Shown one piece after another: positions 8,290 to 16,949 of a DNA stretch of 40,065 nt (its first letter is position 1; each line of letters starts with the position of its first letter). The notes beneath the pieces were generated by a model that did not search any database, was not told the origin of the DNA, and saw nothing but the letters and a program-made list of their open reading frames with translations. This DNA comes from an uncultured Myxococcales bacterium. Lineage in GTDB: Bacteria; Myxococcota_A; UBA9042. The stretch is taken from assembly GCA_903929795.1 (NCBI GenBank), contig CAIYWC010000226.1, forward strand, positions 1 to 40,065. Direction: 5' to 3'. Position numbers and translations under genes: made by a program.

Positions 8290-9942
8290 CTATTGGATCG
8301 CGATCGGGTTGGAGACCAGCCAGCGCTCTTCCGTGTCCGCGTGATCACCCAGCGCTTTCAGGGACTTGCGTAAGTGTCGCGGGATGATTCGCGTCTCCAG
8401 GTGGTAGCGTCCTGGCTTGTCGGCCGTGAAGCCTCTGATGCCGGCAAAACCCTTGACTTCCAAGATGTTCTGCGCCGCCTGAGCGCCTGGCGCGATGTAC
8501 CAGACGATCGTGCGGATTTCGGTCAGATCGGCGGTATTCTGCGTGTCGGCCAGCGTCCAGTGCGCCCAAGCTGGCGGCACGCACCCGCTCGGCGTGCGCA
8601 GCCAGAGCTGGGTACCCACGGGCAGCGTCTCGCCCATCTCATGGAATTGACCGTCTTTTTCAGCCACAAAGTCGAAATCCACCGGCTCGCCCAGCAGATC
8701 GAACACGACCCAGTTGCGCCCCGCCTTCAGCGCCGCCTTGTACGCGTCCGGCCGGTCCGCCGCGGCGATGCCCGGCGCCACCAGCGGCCGATCGCTGATC
8801 GCTTGGAGCATCCGCGGATAGCTGTCGACCCGCGCGCCATCGGCCAGCATTGGCGTCCCGCCGTTGGTCAGCAGCGCCACGAGGTGCGGATACTGGTCCT
8901 TGAAGCCATCGCAGGCGCCGGCAAATTGCCCGCCCGGCCCGCAATACGCGTCCAGCGTCACGTCCTGATGCACGTCATTGCCCAGCAAGCCGGTCACGTG
9001 CTTGAACGCAAGTGCCTGTTGCCACTTGAGATACGCCTGCTCGGGCTGCAGATCCAACATGACCAGCAGCAGCAGATTCGGGTCCGGCGACGCCGAGGGG
9101 TCGCCGAGGAAATTCTCCAGCTCGAAGATCCGCGGTAAGTTGATCGACCCGGTCGCCGAACCGCTGCCCGACTTGCCGAGAATCATGTTGAAATTCGCAT
9201 GGATATTGTAGATCTCCATCGCGTCGACGCCCAGATCCAGCAGCCTCTGCACGCTGATGTCGTCCTGCTCCGAGTGCGCGTTCACCACCAGCGCGCCCGC
9301 CGCACGCGCCATGTCCACCCGCGCGCGCGCGTCGCTCAGCGTCACCGCGTCGGACAGGTCCCCGCCTTCCATCGCCGTCACGGTCACGTGCGCGTGCAGC
9401 CCCACCGGCATCAGGTGCGTCGCCTCAAAACCCGCCGTCACGACAAGCTCATGCGCCGTCGCCGTCGCCGTCTGCGGACACTGGATCACATTGGCGAACG
9501 GCGCGCCGGCCGGCCCCACCAGCTGATCGCCTTGGCTCGCGTCAAAAAACAACAACTGCTCAAATGTCCGGTCGTTCATCGTGCTCGGGTGGTCGGTCAT
9601 GAACGCCACGTCCAGGCCCGACACGCACAGCCCGGCACGCAGCTGGGCCAGGCAGGTCTGGTTGATCGTGCCTGCTTTGCTCACTTCGCCGTCGCACGCG
9701 TCGTGGCTGTAGGCGCTGTGAATGTGCACCACCGTCCGCGCCAACTTCCAGCCCCGCGCGGACGGCAGCGGCGGTCCCGGCGGCAGCTGCGGGGAGACAT
9801 CGGCCGCGGCGTCCACCGACGCATCCACGAGCGCCACGTCGCCCAGCACCTCCGCCGCGAGCTGCGCGTCGGCGTCTGCGGGAGCCTGCTTGCTACACGC
9901 CGCCAGCACCAACAGAATTCCGACCCGCCGCGCGTTGCTCAT
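8290..9942 (-). CDS. Lipoprotein with PHP (CehA/McbA-like) metallohydrolase domain
   Basis: Start set at ATG 9942: the 550-residue product then opens with a lipoprotein signal ending LVLAAC (Cys16). Residues 20-60 are an Ala/Asp/Pro linker. The PHP-type metal motifs follow in order: HIHSAYSHD (73-81), MTDHPS (115-120), His176/His183/His185 around GFEATHLMPVGLHAHV, NAHSEQDD (221-228) and GNDVHQD (321-327). PHP domains of this type are metal-dependent phosphoesterases or related hydrolases; here the enzyme would be surface- or periplasm-anchored. The C-terminal third (about 430-550) has no recognised domain. It is cotranscribed with the C45-type gene. An in-frame extension up to 10065 overlaps the divergent promoter region and is not favoured. 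Confidence 0.78.
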   Translation of the reverse strand: MSNARRVGILLVLAACSKQAPADADAQLAAEVLGDVALVDASVDAAADVSPQLPPGPPLPSARGWKLARTVVHIHSAYSHDACDGEVSKAGTINQTCLAQLRAGLCVSGLDVAFMTDHPSTMNDRTFEQLLFFDASQGDQLVGPAGAPFANVIQCPQTATATAHELVVTAGFEATHLMPVGLHAHVTVTAMEGGDLSDAVTLSDARARVDMARAAGALVVNAHSEQDDISVQRLLDLGVDAMEIYNIHANFNMILGKSGSGSATGSINLPRIFELENFLGDPSASPDPNLLLLVMLDLQPEQAYLKWQQALAFKHVTGLLGNDVHQDVTLDAYCGPGGQFAGACDGFKDQYPHLVALLTNGGTPMLADGARVDSYPRMLQAISDRPLVAPGIAAADRPDAYKAALKAGRNWVVFDLLGEPVDFDFVAEKDGQFHEMGETLPVGTQLWLRTPSGCVPPAWAHWTLADTQNTADLTEIRTIVWYIAPGAQAAQNILEVKGFAGIRGFTADKPGRYHLETRIIPRHLRKSLKALGDHADTEERWLVSNPIAIQ

Positions 9943-10041
9943 GGCGCCATTGTCCACGCCTTTGCGCCGCGGCTCAAGGGCTTGCTCCGTCGTCCGCGGC
10001 GACGCATCATCGTGGTGCGGCCGAGCCGCGTGGGGATCGCG

Positions 10042-11202
10042 GTGACCGAGGTTTCCTTCCAGCACTGCCGCGACTGCCAGGCGTGGGTCGATGCGCGCGC
10101 CGAGCAGTGCCCGATTTGCGGCATCGCCTGGCCGACATCGCGCTGGCTCACGCTGCGCCAGGAAAGCGGCCTTGCGTGGCGCGATCTGGCTTCAGGTCTC
10201 GGCGGGATCGCCGGGCTGATCGGTGGCCTGCTGCTGTGGCAACTGTGGCAGCAGGCGATCCGCTACGGCATGCCAGGGCCGCTGCGGTTGGCGTTCGTGC
10301 TGGCCAGCGCGGGGATGGCGTACGCGGTCGGGCGCGCGCTGACGTCGGCGGGGACAGCGTTCTTTCTCGGCTGTGGCGCGCTCGCGCTGGCGATGCCGGT
10401 TGCGCTCAAAGCGCAGTGGCTATTGGCATTTCCGGACGGGCTGGTGGGCACTGCGCTGACGCTCGGGCTGGGCGCGCTGGGCTGGCTGTTGGGCCGGTTT
10501 TTTGGCCCGGCGATCGCCGCGCAAAATTGGGAATTCCGCCAGCCGCGCAACGTGCTGGAGACCCGCGCGATGCTGGAGCGGCGCCTGCACGAGCTGCGCG
10601 AGTCCCGCGAAAAGATGCGGATGCTCGGCTTGCGGTTGGCCCAGCAGCTGCCCGGCGGCGCGCAGCACCCAGCGCTGGCAACGCTGCGGACGGCGGTCGA
10701 GGCGACCGAGGCGCAGTACCACAGCCACGTCATCCACGCCTGGCTGGTCACGACCGCGATTTGGCAAAACCAGGCGCAACCGGTGCTGGCGCAGTGGCGG
10801 CATTTTGCCGGCCCGGAGTGCGAATCGGCGGTGGCGGCGCTGGACAAGATGACCCAAGGCGGGGCGCGGATGCTGGCCGACTGGCAGCAGGCGCCGGAAG
10901 CGGCGGACCCGCGCGGCCAACGGGCGATCGGGCAGCTGCAGCGGCTGATCGCAGCGGTGGCACATCTGCGCGAGGCGGTGCTGCTGCGGCAGGCGACGGC
11001 GCTGGCGCAGGCGACTCCTGGAATTCACGAAGCTTTTGACAGCGGCTCGGTGCCGGGCGCGGCGATGACGCAAATTGACGAGCTACGGCAAGGCACGCGC
11101 TTTTTGGACCTCGCGGGCGCGACAGCGGAACTGGTCGCGGAGAACGAGCGGCTGCGCGCGGACCAAGCGGCGATTCGGGAAGTGGAACAGCTGGTGGGCT
11201 AG
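10042..11202 (+). CDS. Zinc-ribbon membrane protein with C-terminal helical domain, function unknown
   Basis: 386 residues from GTG 10042, which has GGGGA about 5 nt upstream. The N terminus is a rubredoxin-like zinc ribbon (Cys9, Cys12, Cys23, Cys26 in CRDC and CPIC). Residues about 45-150 hold three to four hydrophobic membrane segments separated by short loops. From about 160 to the end the protein is soluble, helical and rich in Gln, Ala, Arg and Glu, with likely coiled-coil stretches (ERRLHELRESREKMR and the last 30 residues). I do not recognise a named family. It faces away from the PHP lipoprotein gene, sharing a 99 bp divergent region. Confidence 0.72.
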   Translation: MTEVSFQHCRDCQAWVDARAEQCPICGIAWPTSRWLTLRQESGLAWRDLASGLGGIAGLIGGLLLWQLWQQAIRYGMPGPLRLAFVLASAGMAYAVGRALTSAGTAFFLGCGALALAMPVALKAQWLLAFPDGLVGTALTLGLGALGWLLGRFFGPAIAAQNWEFRQPRNVLETRAMLERRLHELRESREKMRMLGLRLAQQLPGGAQHPALATLRTAVEATEAQYHSHVIHAWLVTTAIWQNQAQPVLAQWRHFAGPECESAVAALDKMTQGGARMLADWQQAPEAADPRGQRAIGQLQRLIAAVAHLREAVLLRQATALAQATPGIHEAFDSGSVPGAAMTQIDELRQGTRFLDLAGATAELVAENERLRADQAAIREVEQLVG

Positions 11203-11391
11203 AGCGACGAGGCCGTGAGCCTGGCGCAATGGGCGCTGAATTCACGGGTTATTCTTGGCAGCGGATTTCGGAACGCGGACGTCTTCGGGCGCGCTCAGCG
11301 GGCAAAACGGCGGCGCGATCCGGACAGCTTGGGGCGCGCGCTGCGGAAGTTCGTCCGCTCTTTGTGGACCTCCGGTCCGAGGCGGTGCGCG
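11203..11391. other. Convergent intergenic region, no gene seen
   Basis: The 189 bp lie between two converging genes. A short GGACC-TCC-GGTCC inverted repeat is at 11366-11378, but no T run follows it, so it is at best a weak terminator candidate. No convincing coding frame and no copy of the dispersed repeat is seen. Confidence 0.4.
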
Positions 11392-12384
11392 CTATGGCGC
11401 CTTGGCCGCGGCCGCTTGGGCCGCCTGCAACAGCGTCAAATAGCTCTGGTTTTGCGGATCAAGCTCTACCGCCTTTTTCAGGTACCGCACTTTCAGCACC
11501 AGGTTTTGCGTCGCCTGCGCCAGCTCCGCCTGGTGCGACGCCTTGGCCTGCGCGTCGGTCACGTTGACCATGTCGGTCGCTGCATCCTCGAGTTGCGGAT
11601 ATTTCAGCGGCCGCAGCCGCGTCAGGTGCTTGCGCAGGGCCATCGCGCCGGCGTCCTTGGTATCCGGTTTTGCCAGCCACGCCGTCTCGATCGCCGTAAA
11701 AGCGCGGCCTTCCAGCTCGCCGATCGCCAGCTTCACCGCCGCCTGCTGCGCCGTCTGCTGGGCAGCGTCCAGACCCTCCGGAATCGGCAACTGCGCGAGC
11801 TGCTCGACCGCGCGCTGGGCCAGCTCCGCGATCGTGATCGCCGCCGCGCGCGACTCCGACAGCGCGCCGTAGCTCCGCACCTGGTCCAGCTCGTGGAACA
11901 GCCCGCCCGCGCGCACCGCGTCCGGCGACGGGTTCGGCCGCTTGCCGATGAAGAACGTCAAAAAGCTGTCCAGTTCCGCCGCACGCTCGGCGATCGCCGC
12001 TTCGGGCGTCGGCTGCTGCGTCGTCCGTACCCGCAGATCGGCCGCTATCGCGCATTGCGGAACCAGCAGCCGCCGCGTCGCCTCGGCCGCCAAGTGCGCT
12101 TCAGGACTGCCATTTTTCTCGTAGTGGTGCTTCTCAAACCACCGCCGCGCGCGTTTCCACAGCGCGGTCGCCGCTTCCACGTGCTTTTGCTCCTCCTCCA
12201 GATGGCCGAGTCGCTGCATCGCCCGAGCGACGTCGGCGCCCAGACCGCGATCGTCCTCGTGCTTGGCGATATAGTCTGTCAAATCAGCGGTTTCCTGACC
12301 CGGCCCGATGGCCGTTTGCGCGCGCGCCGGGTGCGACAAAAAAGTCACGGTGACAAGGCTGATGGCGAGAAGCTGACGATGCAT
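11392..12384 (-). CDS. Secreted alpha-helical protein, TPR-like, function unknown
   Basis: 330 residues from ATG 12384, which has GAGGA 6-7 nt upstream; an ATG 42 bp further upstream would hide the signal peptide. Residues 1-22 form a signal peptide (cut near ARAQ). The mature protein is helical and Ala/Gln-rich; segments such as LEEEQKHVEAATALWKRARR near the start and the last 30 residues (VRYLKKAVELDPQNQSYL) look like single TPR units. Three Lys/Arg-rich helices occur in the middle. No enzyme motif is visible. It is divergent from the haem protein gene at 12519 across 134 bp. Confidence 0.68.
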   Translation of the reverse strand: MHRQLLAISLVTVTFLSHPARAQTAIGPGQETADLTDYIAKHEDDRGLGADVARAMQRLGHLEEEQKHVEAATALWKRARRWFEKHHYEKNGSPEAHLAAEATRRLLVPQCAIAADLRVRTTQQPTPEAAIAERAAELDSFLTFFIGKRPNPSPDAVRAGGLFHELDQVRSYGALSESRAAAITIAELAQRAVEQLAQLPIPEGLDAAQQTAQQAAVKLAIGELEGRAFTAIETAWLAKPDTKDAGAMALRKHLTRLRPLKYPQLEDAATDMVNVTDAQAKASHQAELAQATQNLVLKVRYLKKAVELDPQNQSYLTLLQAAQAAAAKAP

Positions 12385-12518
12385 TGGGTCCTCAACGGCG
12401 CAAGCCGCAGGCCGATTTGACGACAAAATCGCCCGCGGTCAAGTCTTTGCCGCGTGCTGGGGATCAACGCACGACGGCGGCGGTTGCTTCCCGGCGTGCG
12501 GCGGCGTAGCGTGGCGCG

Positions 12519-14285
12519 ATGCGCAAGCTCCTGACAGCGGTGGCGGTGGCGAGCGGCGCGCTGCTGGCGGCGCCCGTGGCCGGGCAGGAGCCCAATGCGC
12601 ACCGCGATGTCGTGATCGACGCGCCCGACGCGGTGGCGCAGCTGGAGGCCGCCGGGCACGATCTGGGCAGCGCGGTTTTTGGCCAAAAAGTCCGGAACAA
12701 CGCGGAGCTGCGGCAGACGGTCGGCTGGGGGAGCATCGCGCGGCACATCGAGGCGGTGCTGGCCGCGCGGCGACGGGCCGACAAGCAGCTGGGCGTCGGA
12801 ATTCGCTTTGGCCACCGACTGTTCGACGCAAACTGGCTGGGCGCGCGCCAGGCGAGCTTTCGGCTGATCGCCGTGGTCAACCGCATGGATCGCGCCGCCT
12901 TTGCCGGCGACGGCTGCGGCGAGACGCGGCTGATCTACCGGCTGGGCTATGACCGCGGCGACGACGCTTCCGCGCTGCCGATGACGATCAACGCGGTTTT
13001 CCGCCAGCCCGGGACCTGCTTTGAGGCGTGGAAACGCTGGCCGTGGCAGGCGAATCGCCACCCGGAGCTGCTGCTGCAGCCGGACGCCGCGCTGGCGTTC
13101 GCGACGCCGGAGAACCTGCTGGCGGTGGAGCTGAACCTGCAGAGCGTGCGCTGGCCGTCGACGGCCAAGCCGGACTTGGGCGGCCATGTGGAGTACCTGC
13201 TGCGCGTGTTTCGTGCGCAGAAGAACGGCACTTTTGCGCCGGCGCCGCTGGAAAACCAGCCCGACGTCGCGCGGTTGCAGCGGGATCCGACCCTGCGCGC
13301 GCGCCTGCTGGCGTGGCTGCGCGAACCCGGGCACCTGCTGGCGATCGACGCGGGCACGGCGGTGCTGCCCGACGAATTCCTGGCGACGGAGGCGACTTCG
13401 GTGGCGCCGCGCGGGCTGGCCCGTCAGCAGAACCGCCCGTTTCGTCAGCTATTTTCCCCGGACGAGCTGGTGGACGTGGACCTGCGGCCATTTCGCCAGA
13501 TGGCGACGGCGACCGTGCTGCTGCGGCGGCTGGACGCGACGTCCTGCACAGGGTGCCACCAGGCCAACAGCCTGGCGGGTTTTCACCTGCTGGGCGAGGC
13601 GGCGCGCGAACAGCGGCTGGACGGGCTGGCGGTTGGTCGGTCCGCGCACCTGATCCACGAGATTGCATTGCGCCAGGCGGACATGGACCGCTGGCCCGAG
13701 ATGCCGCCGGCGCGGCGGCTGGACGCGGCGGACCTGCTGGATGCCGGCCTACCCAACGGTCCATGTGCGCTGAATGACAACGGTTTTTCGCCGTGCGCCG
13801 ACCTGCCGACGGCGAAGCTGCGCTGCGTGGAAGTTGACGACGCGGAGCTTGGCGTGTGCGTCCCGGCGGCGGGCGACGTCGGCAGCGCGTGCGAAGCGGG
13901 GGAACTGCGACCCGGCGCGACACCCGAGCGCGACGCCATCCGCCGCGCGACCGCGCTGCCCTGCCCCCGCGACGGCGTCTGCAACCGCAGCCGCGCGGGC
14001 TTTCCGGCGGGCGTCTGCGTCGCGGCCTGCGGCAACCCGCCCGACGGCACGACGTGCACCGGAATCCCCGCGCTCACGCCGTTCAACCGTTGCCTTGCGC
14101 GCCACAAACCGTTCGCCGCCTGCGCCGCAGCGACCGCCTTGGACGTGCTGGTGCGCGGCTGCTCCGCCGACACGCCGTGCCGCGCCGACTTTGTCTGCAG
14201 CCGCGGTCCGCAGGGCCAAGGCGCATGTATGCCGCCGTATTTCCTCAGACAATTGCGCGTGGACGGTCATCCCGCCGTGCGCTGA
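12519..14285 (+). CDS. Secreted mono-haem c-type protein with Cys-rich C-terminal part
   Basis: 588 residues with a signal peptide (1-22). A single haem-binding motif CTGCH lies at 343-347, followed by QANSLAGFHLLGE. The N-terminal half contains VVNRMDR and GETRLIYRLGY with LPMTINAVF, a combination I associate with uncharacterised large extracytoplasmic proteins of myxobacteria. Residues about 415-575 hold many paired cysteines (disulfide-rich). Met and His residues that could be the sixth haem ligand are present but not assignable. A periplasmic electron-transfer or sensing role is inferred. No Shine-Dalgarno is clear before the ATG. Its last 19 bp overlap the 3' end of the facing small gene; the ccm operon lies directly downstream. 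Confidence 0.75.
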   Translation: MRKLLTAVAVASGALLAAPVAGQEPNAHRDVVIDAPDAVAQLEAAGHDLGSAVFGQKVRNNAELRQTVGWGSIARHIEAVLAARRRADKQLGVGIRFGHRLFDANWLGARQASFRLIAVVNRMDRAAFAGDGCGETRLIYRLGYDRGDDASALPMTINAVFRQPGTCFEAWKRWPWQANRHPELLLQPDAALAFATPENLLAVELNLQSVRWPSTAKPDLGGHVEYLLRVFRAQKNGTFAPAPLENQPDVARLQRDPTLRARLLAWLREPGHLLAIDAGTAVLPDEFLATEATSVAPRGLARQQNRPFRQLFSPDELVDVDLRPFRQMATATVLLRRLDATSCTGCHQANSLAGFHLLGEAAREQRLDGLAVGRSAHLIHEIALRQADMDRWPEMPPARRLDAADLLDAGLPNGPCALNDNGFSPCADLPTAKLRCVEVDDAELGVCVPAAGDVGSACEAGELRPGATPERDAIRRATALPCPRDGVCNRSRAGFPAGVCVAACGNPPDGTTCTGIPALTPFNRCLARHKPFAACAAATALDVLVRGCSADTPCRADFVCSRGPQGQGACMPPYFLRQLRVDGHPAVR

Positions 14286-14434
14286 GTCTCCTCGGCTTCC
14301 CGCCGCGCCCGCCGCTCGGACTGTCGCCGCTGTTCGTCCTGCTCAGCCAACAACAGCTTGCGACCCAGCACGTAGCCCAACGCCGCGCCCGCCAACAGCG
14401 CCGCCGGGATGAAAAACAAGTGCGCCGACGTCAT
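14267..14434 (-). CDS. Small membrane protein at the end of the ccm operon
   Basis: 55 residues: an N-terminal membrane helix (about 5-24, AHLFFIPAALLAGAALGYVLG) followed by a highly charged Arg/Glu/Gln tail, probably a cytoplasmic helix. The ATG at 14434 overlaps the stop of the CcmD-like gene (ATGA), and the layout suggests a small partner of the haem export machinery. No named family recognised. The coding end overlaps the convergent haem protein gene by 19 bp. Confidence 0.6.
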   Translation of the reverse strand: MTSAHLFFIPAALLAGAALGYVLGRKLLLAEQDEQRRQSERRARREAEETQRTAG

Positions 14435-14673
14435 GGCTTGCCGTCCAGCCGGTCTTCCAGATTGCGCAACTCGGCCTCCAGCTTGGCCTGCTTCAGCGCC
14501 GTGCGGGCAACAAACACTGCGAGCGCCAACCACATGACAAAATAGGCGATAATCAGCAGAATTCCACCGGACACCGGCTCTTCCTTGAAGCGGCTGAGGT
14601 CGTCGGGCGGCGCGTCCGCAAACGCCAGAATCGGCAGCAAAAACACGGCTGCAGCTGTGGCAAATCGGGTCAT
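14431..14673 (-). CDS. CcmD-like haem export accessory protein
   Basis: 80 residues: signal-like N-terminal segment (1-19), then one membrane helix (about 38-58, ILLIIAYFVMWLALAVF) and a basic amphipathic tail (KQAKLEAELRNLEDRLDG). This layout, and the position directly after ccmC with an ATGA overlap, match CcmD-type proteins, which help release holo-CcmE from the CcmABC complex. Canonical CcmD lacks an N-terminal signal, so this is a delta-proteobacterial variant or an analogue. Confidence 0.65.
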   Translation of the reverse strand: MTRFATAAAVFLLPILAFADAPPDDLSRFKEEPVSGGILLIIAYFVMWLALAVFVARTALKQAKLEAELRNLEDRLDGKP

Positions 14674-15392
14674 GTCGGGCCTCCCTCGCGTTGTTGGCGC
14701 ACGTCCTGGGCGGAAAATTCCAGCTGCAGATTCAGCAGGCGCTGCTCCAGCCGCAGGACGCGAAACCGCAGCGTCCACAGCGTCGCGGCAAACAGCGCGA
14801 TCGCCAACAGCGCGACGCGAAAGGTGATTTGCATCCCAGGACTCTGGATGCCGCCGCCCTGGAGCACCATCGGGTGCGTCCCGCCCCACTTCGCCACGGC
14901 GACATGGATGAGGTACGCCACCGGCGCGGCCAGCGACGCCAGCGCCGCGGCGATCTTGCGGCCAGTCCCGTCGGGCGCCAGCGCGCGAATCCCCAGCACC
15001 GCCGCGGCCAGCAAGAGCAGCAGCAAGGTCAGCGTCAGGCGCGGCTCCCACGTCCACCAGGCGCCCCAGGACTTGCGCGCCCACAGCGGCCCGGACGTCA
15101 GGACCAGCACGGCAAAGGCCAGCCCGGTCTCGATGGCCGACCGCGCGAGCGCATCCACGCGGTCTGACGGCGCGACCAAATCGACAAGCGACAGGAGCGA
15201 GCCGGACGACAGGCACAGCATCATGGCGATCGCCGACGACACGTGGAAGTAGAAGATTTTCTGGACAATTCCCAGCGTGACATCCGGCCGCGCGACAAAC
15301 GCGACGCAGTACAGCGCGGCGAGCACAAGCGCGGTCGCGACGGCGAGCAGCGCAAGAAAGCCGAGCGGTCGCTGAAAAGACGAGGTGGACAT
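14670..15392 (-). CDS. ccmC: Cytochrome c biogenesis haem-handling protein CcmC
   Basis: Presents haem to CcmE on the periplasmic side of the inner membrane. 240 residues, six membrane segments, with the tryptophan-rich WGAWWTWEPRLT at 109-120 and the two flanking haem-ligand histidines His50 (FYFHV) and His173 (KWGGTHP). ATG 15392 is chosen over an in-frame extension to 15518 because the extra part is Arg/Gly-rich and unlike the family. It overlaps the CcmD-like gene by 4 bp; 95 bp separate it from ccmB. The C-terminal 25 residues form a charged tail longer than usual. Confidence 0.92.
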   Translation of the reverse strand: MSTSSFQRPLGFLALLAVATALVLAALYCVAFVARPDVTLGIVQKIFYFHVSSAIAMMLCLSSGSLLSLVDLVAPSDRVDALARSAIETGLAFAVLVLTSGPLWARKSWGAWWTWEPRLTLTLLLLLLAAAVLGIRALAPDGTGRKIAAALASLAAPVAYLIHVAVAKWGGTHPMVLQGGGIQSPGMQITFRVALLAIALFAATLWTLRFRVLRLEQRLLNLQLEFSAQDVRQQREGGPT

Positions 15393-15487
15393 GCCGCTGC
15401 AACCGCGGTCGGGACGCCGACGCGGGACGGACGGTAGCAAACGCCCGGCGGATTTGCCATGGCCGCGCCGGGAACGCGCGGTTGCGG

Positions 15488-16159
15488 CTACACTTCCACG
15501 ACCCGCGCGTGCAGCCACGGCGCCACGGCGAGCACGAGCGCGTCGTAGGCCAGCATCAGCCCCAGCCAGCCGTTCAACGCCTCAGCGGGCGCGTGCGCCT
15601 GCGCCAGCACGGTCGCCCGCACGCCCGCGATCAGCAGCGGCGCCAGCAGCGGATACAGCACCAGCGGCAGCAGCACCTCGCGCAGACGGACGTGCACCAG
15701 AAGCGCCGCGACGAGCGCGCCGAGCATCGCCTGGCCAAGCAGCCCCAGCGCCAGCGCCGCCAGGACCACGCCGGGCTGCGCGAGCGCCGCGTCGAAAAAC
15801 ACCAGCACGATCGGCAAGATCAAGAGCGTTGTGACGCCGGAAAACAGCAGCTGCATCAAGGCCTTGGACAGCAGCAACGGGTGCGGACCGGCCAGCGTGC
15901 GCTGGGCGAGCTGGAGCGTGCCGCCCTCGTCTTCCGCCGTAAACAGCCGCAGCAACCCGACCGTGCCGGAAAACAGCAGCGTGACCCAGAGCGCGCCGGG
16001 CACCTGCGCCGCGGCCGCCTCGCCCTCGCGCAGGAAGCCGAACGCGAAGACGACGACGCACAACAGCGCGAAAAGCAGCATGAAACCAAAGACTTCGCGC
16101 GACCTCAGCGCGATGCGCAGGTCTTTTTGCAACAGCAGCCAGGTCAGGCGCAGCAGCAT
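15488..16159 (-). CDS. ccmB: Haem exporter permease CcmB
   Basis: Membrane subunit of the CcmAB(CD) ABC complex, whose ATP hydrolysis releases holo-CcmE. 223 residues with about six membrane helices. The N-terminal LLLQKDLRIALRSRE element is the family signature, and the LLLPLVLYPLLAPLLIAG region is typical of the fourth and fifth helices. ATG 16159 has GGAG 9 nt upstream. Unlike its neighbours it is not overlapped with ccmA: 136 bp, containing a dispersed repeat, separate the two. Confidence 0.92.
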   Translation of the reverse strand: MLLRLTWLLLQKDLRIALRSREVFGFMLLFALLCVVVFAFGFLREGEAAAAQVPGALWVTLLFSGTVGLLRLFTAEDEGGTLQLAQRTLAGPHPLLLSKALMQLLFSGVTTLLILPIVLVFFDAALAQPGVVLAALALGLLGQAMLGALVAALLVHVRLREVLLPLVLYPLLAPLLIAGVRATVLAQAHAPAEALNGWLGLMLAYDALVLAVAPWLHARVVEV

Positions 16160-16170
16160 CCAGGCGCTCC

Positions 16171-16261
16171 GACCGAAGTTTGCGACCCAAAGTCCTTGAT
16201 CCGCGGCGTGCCTCCGGAGGTGCGCGGTCGCGCTGCGGTCCGAAATCCAACCGGTCCGACC
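16171..16261 (+). repeat. Dispersed intergenic hairpin repeat, copy 1 (between ccmA and ccmB)
   Basis: About 91 bp, starting GACCGAAGTT and ending GGTCCGACC, and closely alignable to copy 2. The central hairpin arms are at 16206-16211 and 16222-16227 with a loop of 10 nt (CTCCGGAGGT, itself largely palindromic); five of six arm positions pair, one as G-T. It lies in the minus-strand ccm operon but is in plus orientation. Confidence 0.85.
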
Positions 16262-16295
16262 GAAAAAATACGGCATCCGACGTCGTTCTGCATGG

Positions 16296-16949
16296 TTAGG
16301 CCGCCTCCGTCGCGACGACGTGGCCGTGCGCGAGGTGCAACTGCCTGTCCGCCAGCGGCAGCAGCGCCGGGTCGTGGGTCGCCAGCAGGATCGCTGCGCC
16401 CTGGCGGCGCGCGTCGTCCAGCACGTCCGCGAGCAGGGCAGAGCCCGCGCGATCAAGGCCCGTCGACGGTTCGTCCAGCAGCCAGACGTCCGCCCCCGAC
16501 GCCAGCACGCGCGCCAGCGCCGTCCGCTGCAGCATTCCGCGCGAGAAACCGCGCACCGGCCGGTCGTGGTCACGCCGCGCCAGACCGACCCGCTCCAGCA
16601 GCGCGGCGATCGCGGGCTCCGGCCGAGATGGATGCAGAAGTCCATGAAATAGCTTAAGATTCTCCAAGGCCGACAGCTCCAGGTACAGCCCTGGCGTGTG
16701 GTCGAGACGCGCCAGTCGGCGCGCCAGATGCGCAGCGTCGATGTCCGCCAGTGGCACGTCGTCGAGCTTGACGACCCCGCGCGCCGGCTTGCGGCTGCCC
16801 GCCAACAGCGCCAGCAGCGACGACTTGCCCGCACCGTTCTCGCCGGTCAACGCCGTCAGCGAGCCGGCCGCCAACGCCAAATCGACGTCGACCAGCACGA
16901 ATCGCCCGGCCACGGCCCAACCGACCGCTTCGGCGGCGAGGCGCGTCAT
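16296..16949 (-). CDS. ccmA: Haem exporter ATPase CcmA
   Basis: ABC ATPase of the cytochrome c maturation complex. 217 residues with Walker A GENGAGKSS (36-44), the CcmA-style signature GFSRGMLQR (134-142) in place of the common LSGGQ, Walker B VWLLDEP (155-161) and H-loop LLATHD (188-193). The ATG overlaps the stop of the unknown membrane protein gene upstream (ATGA). A copy of the dispersed repeat follows, then ccmB. Confidence 0.93.
   Translation of the reverse strand: MTRLAAEAVGWAVAGRFVLVDVDLALAAGSLTALTGENGAGKSSLLALLAGSRKPARGVVKLDDVPLADIDAAHLARRLARLDHTPGLYLELSALENLKLFHGLLHPSRPEPAIAALLERVGLARRDHDRPVRGFSRGMLQRTALARVLASGADVWLLDEPSTGLDRAGSALLADVLDDARRQGAAILLATHDPALLPLADRQLHLAHGHVVATEAA

Noticed and set aside
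11366..11378. Terminator hairpin between the genes ending at 11202 and 11392
   Set aside because: Stem of 5 bp, loop of 3 nt and no following T run; too weak to call.
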